Assembly (NCBI GenBank): GCA_900550585.1
Contig: URST01000101.1
Location: 1 to 6,020 of the forward strand
Reading direction: 5' to 3'
Length of the DNA: 6,020 bases
Source of the DNA: an uncultured Eubacteriales bacterium
GTDB taxonomy: Bacteria > Bacillota > Clostridia > Oscillospirales > Oscillospiraceae
The position numbers and the translations under genes were made by a program. The stretch's first letter is position 1. Every line of letters starts with the position of its first letter. The notes beneath the pieces were generated by a model. That model did not search any database. It worked only from the letters and a program-made list of their open reading frames with translations, and had not been told where the DNA came from. Below are positions 1 to 5,457 of the stretch, one piece after another.

Positions 1-1349
1 GCGCCTACGCCTCCCACGGCCACTCCATCGTGGCCAAGGCCATGGGCTCTTTCCCACAGCACTACCCCTGCGACAACATGGAGTGCGACGCCTGGACGGT
101 GTTCACCAACCGACCGGCCGCCGGCGCCATGCGGGGCTACGGCATGCCGCAGGCGTCCTTTGCCGACGAGTCCAACGTAGACGACTGCGCACGGGCGGTG
201 GGCATGGATCCGCTGGCCTTCCGGATGCAGAACATCATGCCCCAGGGCTACGAGGACGGGTTCAGCCACAACGTGAACTATAACGACTCCTTCCGTGAGT
301 GCATGGAGGCAGGCCGCAAGTACATAGACTACGACCGGAAGATGGTGGAGTACGCCAAGGAGACCGGCCCTGTTCGCCACGCGGTGGGCATGGCCACATT
401 CTGGTACAACACCGCCGTGTACCCCATCTCGCTGGAGACCTCCAGCAACCGGATGCAGCTGAATCTGGACGGCACCGTTACCATGCAGTGCGGCGAGACG
501 GAGATCGGACAGGGCGCCGACACCGCCTACGCCCAGATGACCGCCGATGTGGTGGGCTTGAAGAGCTACAGGGACGTGCATGTGGTGTCCTGCCAGGATA
601 CGGACATCACCCCCACGGGCCTGGGCGCCTACGCCAGCCGCCAGACGTATGTGGCGGGCTTCTCCATCCGGCAGACCGGCCTGATGCTGAAGGAAAAGAT
701 CCTGAATTACGCCACCGACCTGACCCGTCAGGCGGTGTACAACATGGACATCGTGGACGGCAACATCGTCCGCAATACCGACGGCAAGGTGCTGATGAGC
801 CTGAAGGAGCTGGCCATGACCGCCCAGTACAACGCGGCCAAAAGCGAGCATATCACCGCCGAGTCCACCTTCACCATCCGCAACAACGCCTACTCCTTCG
901 GCTGTACCTTCGTGGACATCGAGGTGGACATCCCCATGTGTAAGGTGACGCTGCGGGACATCGTCAACGTACACGACTGCGGTAAGCTCATCAACCCGGC
1001 GCTGGCCGCGGCCCAGGTGCACGGCGGCATGTCCATGGCCATCGGCTACGGCATGGGCGAGCAGCTGCTGTTCGATGAGAAGAACGGCAAGCCGCTGAAC
1101 AACAACCTGCTGGACTACAAGCTCAGCACCATCATGGACCACCCCCATCTGGAGGCGCAGTTCATCGAGAACGCCGAGCCGACATCGGCCTTCGGCACCA
1201 AGGCGCTGGGCGAGCCGCCGGCCTGCTCCGGCGCACCGGCCATCCGCAATGCCATTCTCAATGCCACCGGCGTGGCCATCGACCAGAATCCCATGAATGC
1301 CCACATCCTCTTTAAGCGGTTCAGCGAAGAGGGACTCATTCAGGACTGA
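1..1349 (+). CDS. xdhA: Xanthine dehydrogenase, molybdopterin-binding subunit (C-terminal part; 5' end outside window)
   Basis: This is the catalytic subunit of a molybdenum hydroxylase, probably hydroxylating xanthine or hypoxanthine in the cytoplasm. The frame is open from base 3 and gives 448 residues to the TGA at 1347; family members are about 750 residues, so roughly the first 300 are missing. Numbering from base 3, residues 43-50 read MRGYGMPQ, holding the active-site Arg region (Arg880 of bovine xanthine oxidase). EIGQGADT follows, with its cofactor-contacting Gln at residue 170. GTKALGEPP contains the catalytic Glu (residue 404, bases 1212-1214; Glu1261 in the bovine enzyme). GAYASRQTYV and YPISLET also resemble enterobacterial XdhA. 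The GTG at base 30 is internal to the protein, not a start. It heads a tight operon with the FAD and Fe-S subunits. Substrate is inferred from overall similarity; a related purine or nicotinate hydroxylase is possible. Confidence 0.93.
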   Translation, partial: AYASHGHSIVAKAMGSFPQHYPCDNMECDAWTVFTNRPAAGAMRGYGMPQASFADESNVDDCARAVGMDPLAFRMQNIMPQGYEDGFSHNVNYNDSFRECMEAGRKYIDYDRKMVEYAKETGPVRHAVGMATFWYNTAVYPISLETSSNRMQLNLDGTVTMQCGETEIGQGADTAYAQMTADVVGLKSYRDVHVVSCQDTDITPTGLGAYASRQTYVAGFSIRQTGLMLKEKILNYATDLTRQAVYNMDIVDGNIVRNTDGKVLMSLKELAMTAQYNAAKSEHITAESTFTIRNNAYSFGCTFVDIEVDIPMCKVTLRDIVNVHDCGKLINPALAAAQVHGGMSMAIGYGMGEQLLFDEKNGKPLNNNLLDYKLSTIMDHPHLEAQFIENAEPTSAFGTKALGEPPACSGAPAIRNAILNATGVAIDQNPMNAHILFKRFSEEGLIQD

Positions 1350-1362
1350 GGAGGGACAAGCT

Positions 1363-2250
1363 ATGTATGATATGTTGGCACTGTACGAGGCCAGAGACGT
1401 ACAGGACGCGGTGCGCCTGCGGCTGGAGCATCCCGAGGCGCAGATCATCGCCGGCGGCACCGATGTGCTGGTGCAGATGCGCGAGGGCAAGCGGGCCGGT
1501 AAGGCGCTGATCTCCATTCAGAAGTGCGATGAGATGCGGGGCATTTCCATTGATGAGGAGGAGAACATCCGCATCGGCAGCCTCACCAGCTTTACCCACA
1601 TCACCAACGACCCCATCATCCAGAAATACATCAACGTGCTGGGCGAGGCGGTGGACATGGTGGGCGGCCCCCAGATCCGCAATGCCGGCACCATCGGCGG
1701 CAACACCTGCAACGGCGTGACCTCCGCCGACTCCGCCTCCACGCTCCACGCATGGGAGGCCATCGTGGAGATCACCGGCAAAAACGGCGTGCGCCGGGTG
1801 CCCATCAAGGAGTTCTATATCAAGGCGGGCACCGTGGATCTGCGGGTGGAGGACGGCGAGATCCAGACCGCCATCCTCATCCCCAAGGCGTCCTACGACC
1901 GGACGTGGGGACACTACATCAAATACGCCATGCGCAACGCCATGGACATCGCCACGCTGGGCACCTCCGTCAACGCGCGGCTCAGTCCCGACGGAAAGAC
2001 TTTTGAGCGGGTGCGCATCGCCTTCGGCGTGGCAGGCCCCGTGCCCATGCGGGCGGTGAACGCGGAGGCGTTCATCAACGGCAAGGCCGTGACGCTGGAG
2101 AATATCGAGGCGTTCGGACGCAAGGTGCTGGAGGACATCCATCCCCGTGATTCGTGGCGCGCCAGCAAGGCGTTCCGCAGCCACATCGCCGTGGAGAGCG
2201 CCAAGCGGTGCCTCATCGAGTCCGTGAAGCTGGCGGGAGGTGTGCTGTAA
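1363..2250 (+). CDS. xdhB: Xanthine dehydrogenase, FAD-binding subunit
   Basis: This is the flavoprotein subunit (295 residues, close to the roughly 290 of E. coli XdhB) that takes electrons from the Fe-S subunit to FAD. The N-terminal FAD-binding domain shows AGGTD at residues 30-34 (pyrophosphate loop) and GPQIRNAGTIGGNTCNG at 102-118, the second flavin-binding loop. The C-terminal CO-dehydrogenase-flavoprotein-type domain is seen in the stretch with IAFGVAGPVPMRA and ends with WRASKAFRSH, which strongly resembles the C-terminus of E. coli XdhB. No extra 4Fe-4S insertion, as in 4-hydroxybenzoyl-CoA reductase, is seen. The ATG at 1363 was chosen over an in-frame ATG at 1297 because GAGGAGGGA (1348-1356) lies at ideal spacing before it and the earlier start would lie deep inside xdhA. 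The gene begins 13 nt after the xdhA stop, so the two are cotranscribed. Confidence 0.95.
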   Translation: MYDMLALYEARDVQDAVRLRLEHPEAQIIAGGTDVLVQMREGKRAGKALISIQKCDEMRGISIDEEENIRIGSLTSFTHITNDPIIQKYINVLGEAVDMVGGPQIRNAGTIGGNTCNGVTSADSASTLHAWEAIVEITGKNGVRRVPIKEFYIKAGTVDLRVEDGEIQTAILIPKASYDRTWGHYIKYAMRNAMDIATLGTSVNARLSPDGKTFERVRIAFGVAGPVPMRAVNAEAFINGKAVTLENIEAFGRKVLEDIHPRDSWRASKAFRSHIAVESAKRCLIESVKLAGGVL

Positions 2251-2762
2251 TGGCCAAGAGACAGTATCAACTGGTGACCTGCACCATCAACGGCAGGGAA
2301 GTGGAGCAGATGGTGGACGTGCGCGCGTCTTTGACCGATATGCTCCGGAACGATTTCCACCTGACCAGCGTGAAGAAGGGCTGCGAGGTGGGCGAGTGCG
2401 GCGCGTGCAACGTGCTCATTGACGGCGAATGCTTCAACTCCTGCCTGTATTTGGCGGTGTGGGCCGAGGGCAAGAACATCACCACGCTGGAGGGACTGAT
2501 GGGTCCCAACGGCGAGCTGTCCGACATCCAGCAGGCGTTTATGGAGGAGACGGCCATCCAGTGCGGCTTCTGCATCCCCGGCTTTTTGATGACGGCGGTG
2601 GAGATCCTGGACCGCGGCGTGCTGTACAGCGATGATGAGCTGCGCAAGCTGCTGAGCGGCCACCTGTGCCGCTGCACCGGCTATGAGAACATTTTCAAGG
2701 CGGTGAAAAAGACCATGCTGCGCCGTCTGGGCAAGCTGGACGATCCGTTCCTGAATACCTGA
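2250..2762 (+). CDS. xdhC: Xanthine dehydrogenase, [2Fe-2S] iron-sulfur subunit
   Basis: This is the electron-transfer subunit (170 residues; E. coli XdhC has 159) linking the Mo centre in XdhA to FAD in XdhB. The N-terminal plant-ferredoxin-type cluster is bound by Cys45, Cys50, Cys53 and Cys65 (GCEVGECGAC...C). The C-terminal helical domain binds the second cluster through Cys105 and Cys108 (QCGFC) and Cys140 and Cys142 (LCRCTGY). All eight ligands are present, so the protein looks functional. SCLYLAVWAEGK is close to the E. coli XdhC sequence. The start overlaps the xdhB stop by one base (TAATG at 2248-2252), with GGAGGT at 2236-2241 eight bases before the ATG, which points to translational coupling. 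A longer in-frame start at 2154 lies inside xdhB and is not favoured. It is the last gene of the operon; a hairpin follows 11 nt after its stop codon. Confidence 0.96.
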   Translation: MAKRQYQLVTCTINGREVEQMVDVRASLTDMLRNDFHLTSVKKGCEVGECGACNVLIDGECFNSCLYLAVWAEGKNITTLEGLMGPNGELSDIQQAFMEETAIQCGFCIPGFLMTAVEILDRGVLYSDDELRKLLSGHLCRCTGYENIFKAVKKTMLRRLGKLDDPFLNT

Positions 2763-2773
2763 AAATAGAAACC

Positions 2774-2803
2774 AGCGCCCCGGGCCGCAAGGCTCGGGGC
2801 GCT
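2774..2803. terminator. Probable bidirectional intrinsic terminator between convergent operons
   Basis: A 13-bp stem (2774-2786 with 2791-2803, one G-U wobble on the + strand) closes a GCAA tetraloop at 2787-2790. It begins 11 nt after the xdhC stop and ends 16 nt before the stop of the opposing gene at 2820. The + strand tail is only weakly T-rich (GCACTTTA). The - strand tail reads GGTTTCTATTTTC, which is better. Its position between two convergent operons suggests it stops transcription from both sides; neither tail is a perfect U-run. Confidence 0.78.
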
Positions 2804-2819
2804 GCACTTTATGGATGTT

Positions 2820-3965
2820 TTACGGGTTGACGGGGACGATCAGATCGCCGAAACGGATGTGATCCACCTGCGTGATGTCGATGGGTGCCGTGAAGGGCTG
2901 GATCAGATATGCGAAGTCGTGGTAGCCGTCTCCGTAGTTCCCGCCCAGCGGGACGGTGCTGCCGTCCTTGAGCACCACGTCCCAGCCGCCTTTGATCTCG
3001 CAGTACTTCTCCTCGCGCTCCACGCCGTCGGGATACGCCACGTCCACATACAGCGGGTCATAGCGGTACTCGAACTCCAGACTCAGGGCGGAGATGTTGA
3101 AATAGTCCGGGTAGATCATGCGGCCCGGGTCAGTGCTCTCCTCCGTCAGGCCGGAGGCGTCGATGTGCAGCGTGGGGTGCTCCTGAGCCGGGGGCAGGTC
3201 AAAGCGCCAGTCGCCCTCCAGCAGAACGGAGTATTCGTGGTCATCGTTCTGCACGGAGATGTTGTGGATGTTCACGGATTTGGGGGTATCGTCGGTGAAA
3301 TCCACCCATATGGGGGCATCGGGCCGGTAGGGGTCGGGGTTGCGCTGGCCCTGGCCGTGGCTGCTGAGCCAGACCACCGTTTCCAGCACGTTGTCACCGG
3401 GGGAGTCGTCATACCACGCGGCGTACCACGAGTAGAAGGGCGTCTCGTCACAGCCCGCCACCTGCAGAACGTTGGGGTCGAGGGTGTGGCTGTCCAGCGC
3501 GGAAAGCTGGAGCCAGCCCTCGCTGGGGTCGGGGATGTGCAGCGCCGTGCCCGCCGGGGCCTCGATACGCAGGCGCAGGTAGTAGTTGTGCTTGTCGCAG
3601 ATGGCCGCCACCGGGGTGATGGTGGTGCCGTGGCTGGTGACAGGGGTGGGGAGATCTGTGGTGCCCAGCGTCTCCATGACCTGCCGCTGGCTCTCGTTCA
3701 GCTGGCCGAAAAAGCCGCTGAAGGCGTCAGCTACGCCCAGCTTGGCAGCGGCCACAGTGGCAATGCACAGCGCCGCCGCGATGGCGGCCACCAGCATCAT
3801 GCGGGTCATGCGGCGGATAGGGCGCACACCGTGGGCATCCTGATTTTCCTGGATCTTGTTCATCGTCAGCTCCTTGATCCGGCGGAGGTCGGCGGCTCCG
3901 TCCTCCGGCAGCGGTACGCTGTCATCCTGCAGTCCGCGCATCAGCTCGTAGATATCGTATTCCAT
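2820..3965 (-). CDS. Single-pass membrane protein, probable anti-sigma/sensor partner of the upstream ECF sigma factor
   Basis: The 381-residue protein has a cytoplasmic N-terminus of about 52 residues, rich in charge and ending with RRMTR. One hydrophobic segment follows at about 56-74, and then a large outside region of about 300 residues. The outside part looks beta-rich (for example a segment with NIHNISVQNDDHEYSVLLEG, and later strands around VDVAYPDGVEREEKYCEIKG). It ends in RFGDLIVPVNP. The N-terminus has no zinc-finger anti-sigma motif (HxxxCxxC). The layout recalls clostridial DUF4179-type anti-sigma proteins, but I cannot confirm that family by eye. Its ATG at 3965 overlaps the sigma gene by 25 nt and has an AAGGAGGT site (3971-3978) 5 nt upstream, so it is coupled to the sigma gene. 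Inferred role: hold the sigma factor at the membrane and release it on an envelope signal. It could instead be a cotranscribed target of that sigma factor. Confidence 0.8.
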   Translation of the reverse strand: MEYDIYELMRGLQDDSVPLPEDGAADLRRIKELTMNKIQENQDAHGVRPIRRMTRMMLVAAIAAALCIATVAAAKLGVADAFSGFFGQLNESQRQVMETLGTTDLPTPVTSHGTTITPVAAICDKHNYYLRLRIEAPAGTALHIPDPSEGWLQLSALDSHTLDPNVLQVAGCDETPFYSWYAAWYDDSPGDNVLETVVWLSSHGQGQRNPDPYRPDAPIWVDFTDDTPKSVNIHNISVQNDDHEYSVLLEGDWRFDLPPAQEHPTLHIDASGLTEESTDPGRMIYPDYFNISALSLEFEYRYDPLYVDVAYPDGVEREEKYCEIKGGWDVVLKDGSTVPLGGNYGDGYHDFAYLIQPFTAPIDITQVDHIRFGDLIVPVNP

Positions 3966-4573
3966 GCCGTACCTCCTTTTTCCGATACTTCGTCGTATGG
4001 CAACTCCCGCAGCAGGAAAGCTTTCAGCTTTTCGCGCCCGCGGCGCAGCTTGGATTTGACGGTGGACTCGTTGAGCCCCATTTCCCGGGATATGTCGCCC
4101 AGCTTCTGGCAGTAGTAGTAGCGGCGGAGAAAGACCTCCCGGTCCGCAGGTTCCAGCGACAGCAGAGCCAGACGCACACGGACAGTCCGCTCCTTTTCTG
4201 TCAGCGCCGTTTCCGGCGTGCGGTCATCTACAAGAATTGCATCCTCCGGGAGGGGCTGCTCCGGCACGGACCGGCGGAGCCGGTCGCGGGCGGCATTGCG
4301 GGCCACGGCACTGAGCCATGGGCGGGCCGCGCCGCTGCGTACCTTTTCGGCGTTGTTCCAGAGGGAGAAGAACACGTCGGAGGCGGTCTCCTCCACATCG
4401 GACTCGGTCAGGGCCGTGCCGAGGATGCCGCGGATAATGGCGCTGACATACGCGCCGTAGCGGTCGATGAACCACGCCAGCGCTTCCTGGGAGCCGCGCT
4501 TGATCTGGCGCAGGGCCTGTTCCTCTGTCAAATCGTTCACTTCCTTTACGGGGGTTGTCTTGACGGCCGTCAT
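3941..4573 (-). CDS. ECF-type RNA polymerase sigma-70 factor
   Basis: This is a small sigma factor with only regions 2 and 4. It binds core RNA polymerase and directs it to alternative promoters. Region 2 spans about residues 25-101 (WFIDRYGAYVSAI, then DVEETASDVFFSLWNN, then WLSAVARNAARDRLRR). Region 4 spans about 135-188 (LLSLEPADREVFLRRYYY, then the helix-turn-helix LGDISREMGLNESTVKSKLR). A roughly 33-residue acidic linker joins them, and no SnoaL-like C-terminal extension is present. The start is uncertain. The ATG at 4573 gives 210 residues but has no Shine-Dalgarno. A TTG at 4531 (196 residues) has AAGGAAG eight bases upstream, and a GTG at 4540 would give the family-like beginning MNDLTEEQAL but sits too close to that site. 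Overlap with the following membrane protein gene by 25 nt indicates a sigma/anti-sigma operon. Confidence 0.92.
   Translation of the reverse strand: MTAVKTTPVKEVNDLTEEQALRQIKRGSQEALAWFIDRYGAYVSAIIRGILGTALTESDVEETASDVFFSLWNNAEKVRSGAARPWLSAVARNAARDRLRRSVPEQPLPEDAILVDDRTPETALTEKERTVRVRLALLSLEPADREVFLRRYYYCQKLGDISREMGLNESTVKSKLRRGREKLKAFLLRELPYDEVSEKGGTAWNTISTS
4540..4546 (-). promoter_or_regulatory. Candidate ribosome binding site favouring a TTG start (4531) for the ECF sigma gene
   Basis: AAGGAAG on the - strand lies 8 nt before an in-frame TTG (4529-4531). The ATG at 4573 has no comparable site, and the candidate promoter upstream would place the transcript start at or past that ATG. The shorter protein still keeps the whole of region 2. 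Confidence 0.45.
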
Positions 4574-4575
4574 CT

Positions 4576-4607
4576 ATCATAACGCAAAACAGGCGAAAAA
4601 GGTTGCA
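4576..4607 (-). promoter_or_regulatory. Candidate promoter of the ECF sigma operon (possibly autoregulated)
   Basis: Reading the - strand, TGCAAC (4607-4602) and CGTT (4584-4581) are separated by 17 nt. This resembles the ECF promoter pattern of a -35 with an AAC core and a -10 beginning CGT, so self-activation is possible. Overlapping it, TATGAT (4581-4576) is a 5/6 match to the vegetative -10, but no good TTGACA lies at the right distance. Both are short motifs, so this stays tentative. Confidence 0.4.
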
Positions 4608-4623
4608 GGGTGGGAAAATAAAA

Positions 4624-4652
4624 AAAGAGACACGGCCAAGCCGTGTCTCTTT
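4624..4652 (-). terminator. Strong intrinsic terminator following the tRNA 3'-end fragment
   Basis: A perfect 13-bp stem (4624-4636 with 4640-4652) encloses a 3-nt loop. On the - strand it is followed by an unbroken T-run and then ATTTTCCC (RNA polymerase reads into the complement of the A-run at 4618-4626). It starts right at the CCA end of the tRNA fragment, so it is most simply the native terminator of that tRNA gene. It would also insulate the sigma operon from transcription arriving from the right. Confidence 0.87.
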
Positions 4653-4674
4653 GGCAGCGGGAGAAGGATTCGAA
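4652..4674 (-). other. tRNA 3'-end fragment, probable attachment site (att) of an integrated element
   Basis: On the - strand the bases fit canonical tRNA positions in order: T-loop TTCGAAT (4674-4668), 3' T-stem strand CCTTC (4667-4663), 3' acceptor strand TCCCGCT (4662-4656), discriminator G (4655) and CCA (4654-4652). A complete T-arm would need GAAGG next, but the - strand reads CGCAA there, and no D-arm or anticodon arm follows. So only the last 23 nt of a tRNA remain. This is the expected trace of an element that integrated by site-specific recombination into a tRNA 3' end. The intact copy would lie at the other end of the element, to the right of this window. The matching tRNA would begin AGCGGGA; I cannot assign its amino acid. 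Confidence 0.72.
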
Positions 4675-4721
4675 TTGCGGCGTAAGTGTTTTTAGCAACT
4701 TTTTTCGTACAATTTTGTGTC

Positions 4722-4811
4722 AAACAGTCTGAATCGTAAAACAATCTGTACCAGTCAGTCCAGTTGTTTTATAAGATCTAACGCTATAAAGGGTACAAAT
4801 AAGGGTAAAAT
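4722..4811 (+). repeat. Two pairs of short imperfect direct repeats in the AT-rich stretch next to the att site
   Basis: AAACAGTCTG (4722-4731) recurs as AAACAATCTG (4739-4748), 17 nt apart. AGGGTACAAAT (4790-4800) recurs as AGGGTAAAAT (4802-4811), 12 nt apart. They lie between the tRNA fragment and tnpV, where integrase or excisionase arm sites are often found in integrative elements. No other gene is visible in 4675-4838. A weak TATAAA (4785-4790) could serve as a -10 for tnpV. Confidence 0.35.
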
Positions 4812-4838
4812 CAAAGCACAAGAAAGGACTGTCACACA

Positions 4839-5189
4839 ATGGAAATTACATATAGCAAGTACGGAGATTACTACCTGCCGGATCTGGTGGTATCCGATGA
4901 AGAACCGACGACTTATGGACGCTTTGGGCGTATGCGGCTCAGGTATCTGAAGGAGCATCGAAGGGTCTTATACATCGATCTATTGACCTCCGGCAAGCTG
5001 ACGCAGCACCTAAACACGGTAGACCGACAGTCGCGAGAGATGCTGGAGCTGCTGGTGAAGCAGATGGCACAGGCGCAGGGCATCACCGAGCAATTGAAGG
5101 CTGCAGATCAAATGGCGTGGGTCGGTGCGATGAACAACATCCACAATGCGGCGGAGGAAGTGGTGATGCAGGAGGTGGTGTTCGGATAG
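4839..5189 (+). CDS. tnpV: TnpV-family transposon-encoded protein
   Basis: The 116-residue soluble protein matches the TnpV family, named from the clostridial chloramphenicol-resistance transposons Tn4451/Tn4453 and widespread in Clostridia mobile elements. Its function is not established. Recognisable family features are the N-terminal Y-x2-x-GDYYLPDL segment (residues 5-16), YGRFGRMRLRYLKEHR (26-41), the LLTSGKL segment (48-54) and WVGAMNN (94-100), with an acidic C-terminal helix (EEVVMQEVVF). Its length is normal for the family and it has no frame break. The ATG at 4839 has AAAGGA at 4823-4828, 10 nt upstream. It stands without the large serine recombinase or other transposon genes in view. 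It lies about 165 nt inside the tRNA-type att site, which supports the view that the DNA right of 4675 is acquired. Confidence 0.88.
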   Translation: MEITYSKYGDYYLPDLVVSDEEPTTYGRFGRMRLRYLKEHRRVLYIDLLTSGKLTQHLNTVDRQSREMLELLVKQMAQAQGITEQLKAADQMAWVGAMNNIHNAAEEVVMQEVVFG

Positions 5190-5197
5190 TATAATTA

Positions 5198-5233
5198 GCA
5201 GTCCCCCAGATGCTTAGGCGTCTGGGGGACTGC
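5198..5233. other. Long GC-rich hairpin after tnpV; possible terminator or element-end structure
   Basis: A 16-bp stem (5198-5213 with 5218-5233, one G-U wobble) with a TTAG loop begins 8 nt after the tnpV stop. The position suits a terminator, but no T-run follows on the + strand (GCAGATATT), and the - strand tail is only loosely AT-rich (TAATTATAC). It may act as a transcript-stabilising or processing stem rather than a true intrinsic terminator. The rest of the gap, 5234-5410, holds no gene, tRNA or repeat that I can support. Confidence 0.55.
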
Positions 5234-5410
5234 GCAGATATTACAGCAGGATAATACTTCAAAGCGACAGTGCCCAAATTGTAAGTTTGCCTTGCAATAT
5301 CCATTCTCATGTAATTCAGCTTATTTCCACCTTTACTTCAAGAGCATAAAAGCACAGTCATCTTTGTACCATCTTAATACCGATCACGCAGCCCTTATGC
5401 CACCTTAAAG

Positions 5411-5450
5411 CCCCCTCTGGTATGATGAACATGATCACACCGGAGGGGGG
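5411..5450 (+). promoter_or_regulatory. Inverted repeat spanning an extended -10 and the ribosome binding site of the KtrB gene
   Basis: CCCCCTCTGG (5411-5420) pairs with CCGGAGGGGG (5440-5449) with one wobble. Between the arms lies TGGTATGAT (5418-5426), an extended -10-like element with no clear -35. The right arm contains the GGAGG used to start ktrB at 5458. If transcribed from further upstream, the stem would mask the ribosome binding site; if transcription starts from this -10, the repeat could be an operator instead. Confidence 0.4.
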
Positions 5451-5457
5451 GATTTAT

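Noticed and set aside
1336..2184. Long open frame on the - strand opposite xdhB (282 codons)
   Set aside because: It is antisense to a clearly functional xdhB, has a low-complexity composition rich in His, Gly, Val and Ala typical of shadow frames in GC-rich DNA, and shows no recognisable domain.
1914..2807. Long open frame on the - strand opposite xdhB/xdhC (297 codons)
   Set aside because: It covers two convincing genes in antisense and runs through the terminator hairpin; its Ala/Gln/His-rich product resembles no family.
2811..4115. 434-codon open frame on the + strand opposite the sigma/membrane protein operon
   Set aside because: It is a mirror of the real - strand genes, with a product made of Val/Gly/Arg/His-rich text; the - strand frames have clear sigma domains, a TM helix and good ribosome binding sites.
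4675..4760. A complete tRNA gene on the - strand including the T-arm at 4663-4674
   Set aside because: The 5' T-stem strand would have to be GAAGG but reads CGCAA, and the preceding AT-rich bases form no anticodon or D-arm, so only a 3' fragment is present.
5083..5310. 75-codon - strand open frame overlapping tnpV and the hairpin
   Set aside because: It is antisense to tnpV, crosses the hairpin, and its Pro-rich latter half is the complement of tnpV codons; no family is recognised.
5256..5360. Possible gene remnant with a CPNC zinc-ribbon-like motif on the + strand upstream of ktrB
   Set aside because: The only support is one short Cys pair in an open stretch without a start codon, ribosome binding site or second Cys pair; too little to call a pseudogene.
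5190..5457. A c-di-AMP (ydaO-type) riboswitch before the potassium transporter gene
   Set aside because: Such switches do control Ktr genes in Firmicutes, but I could not find the conserved paired elements in this short leader.
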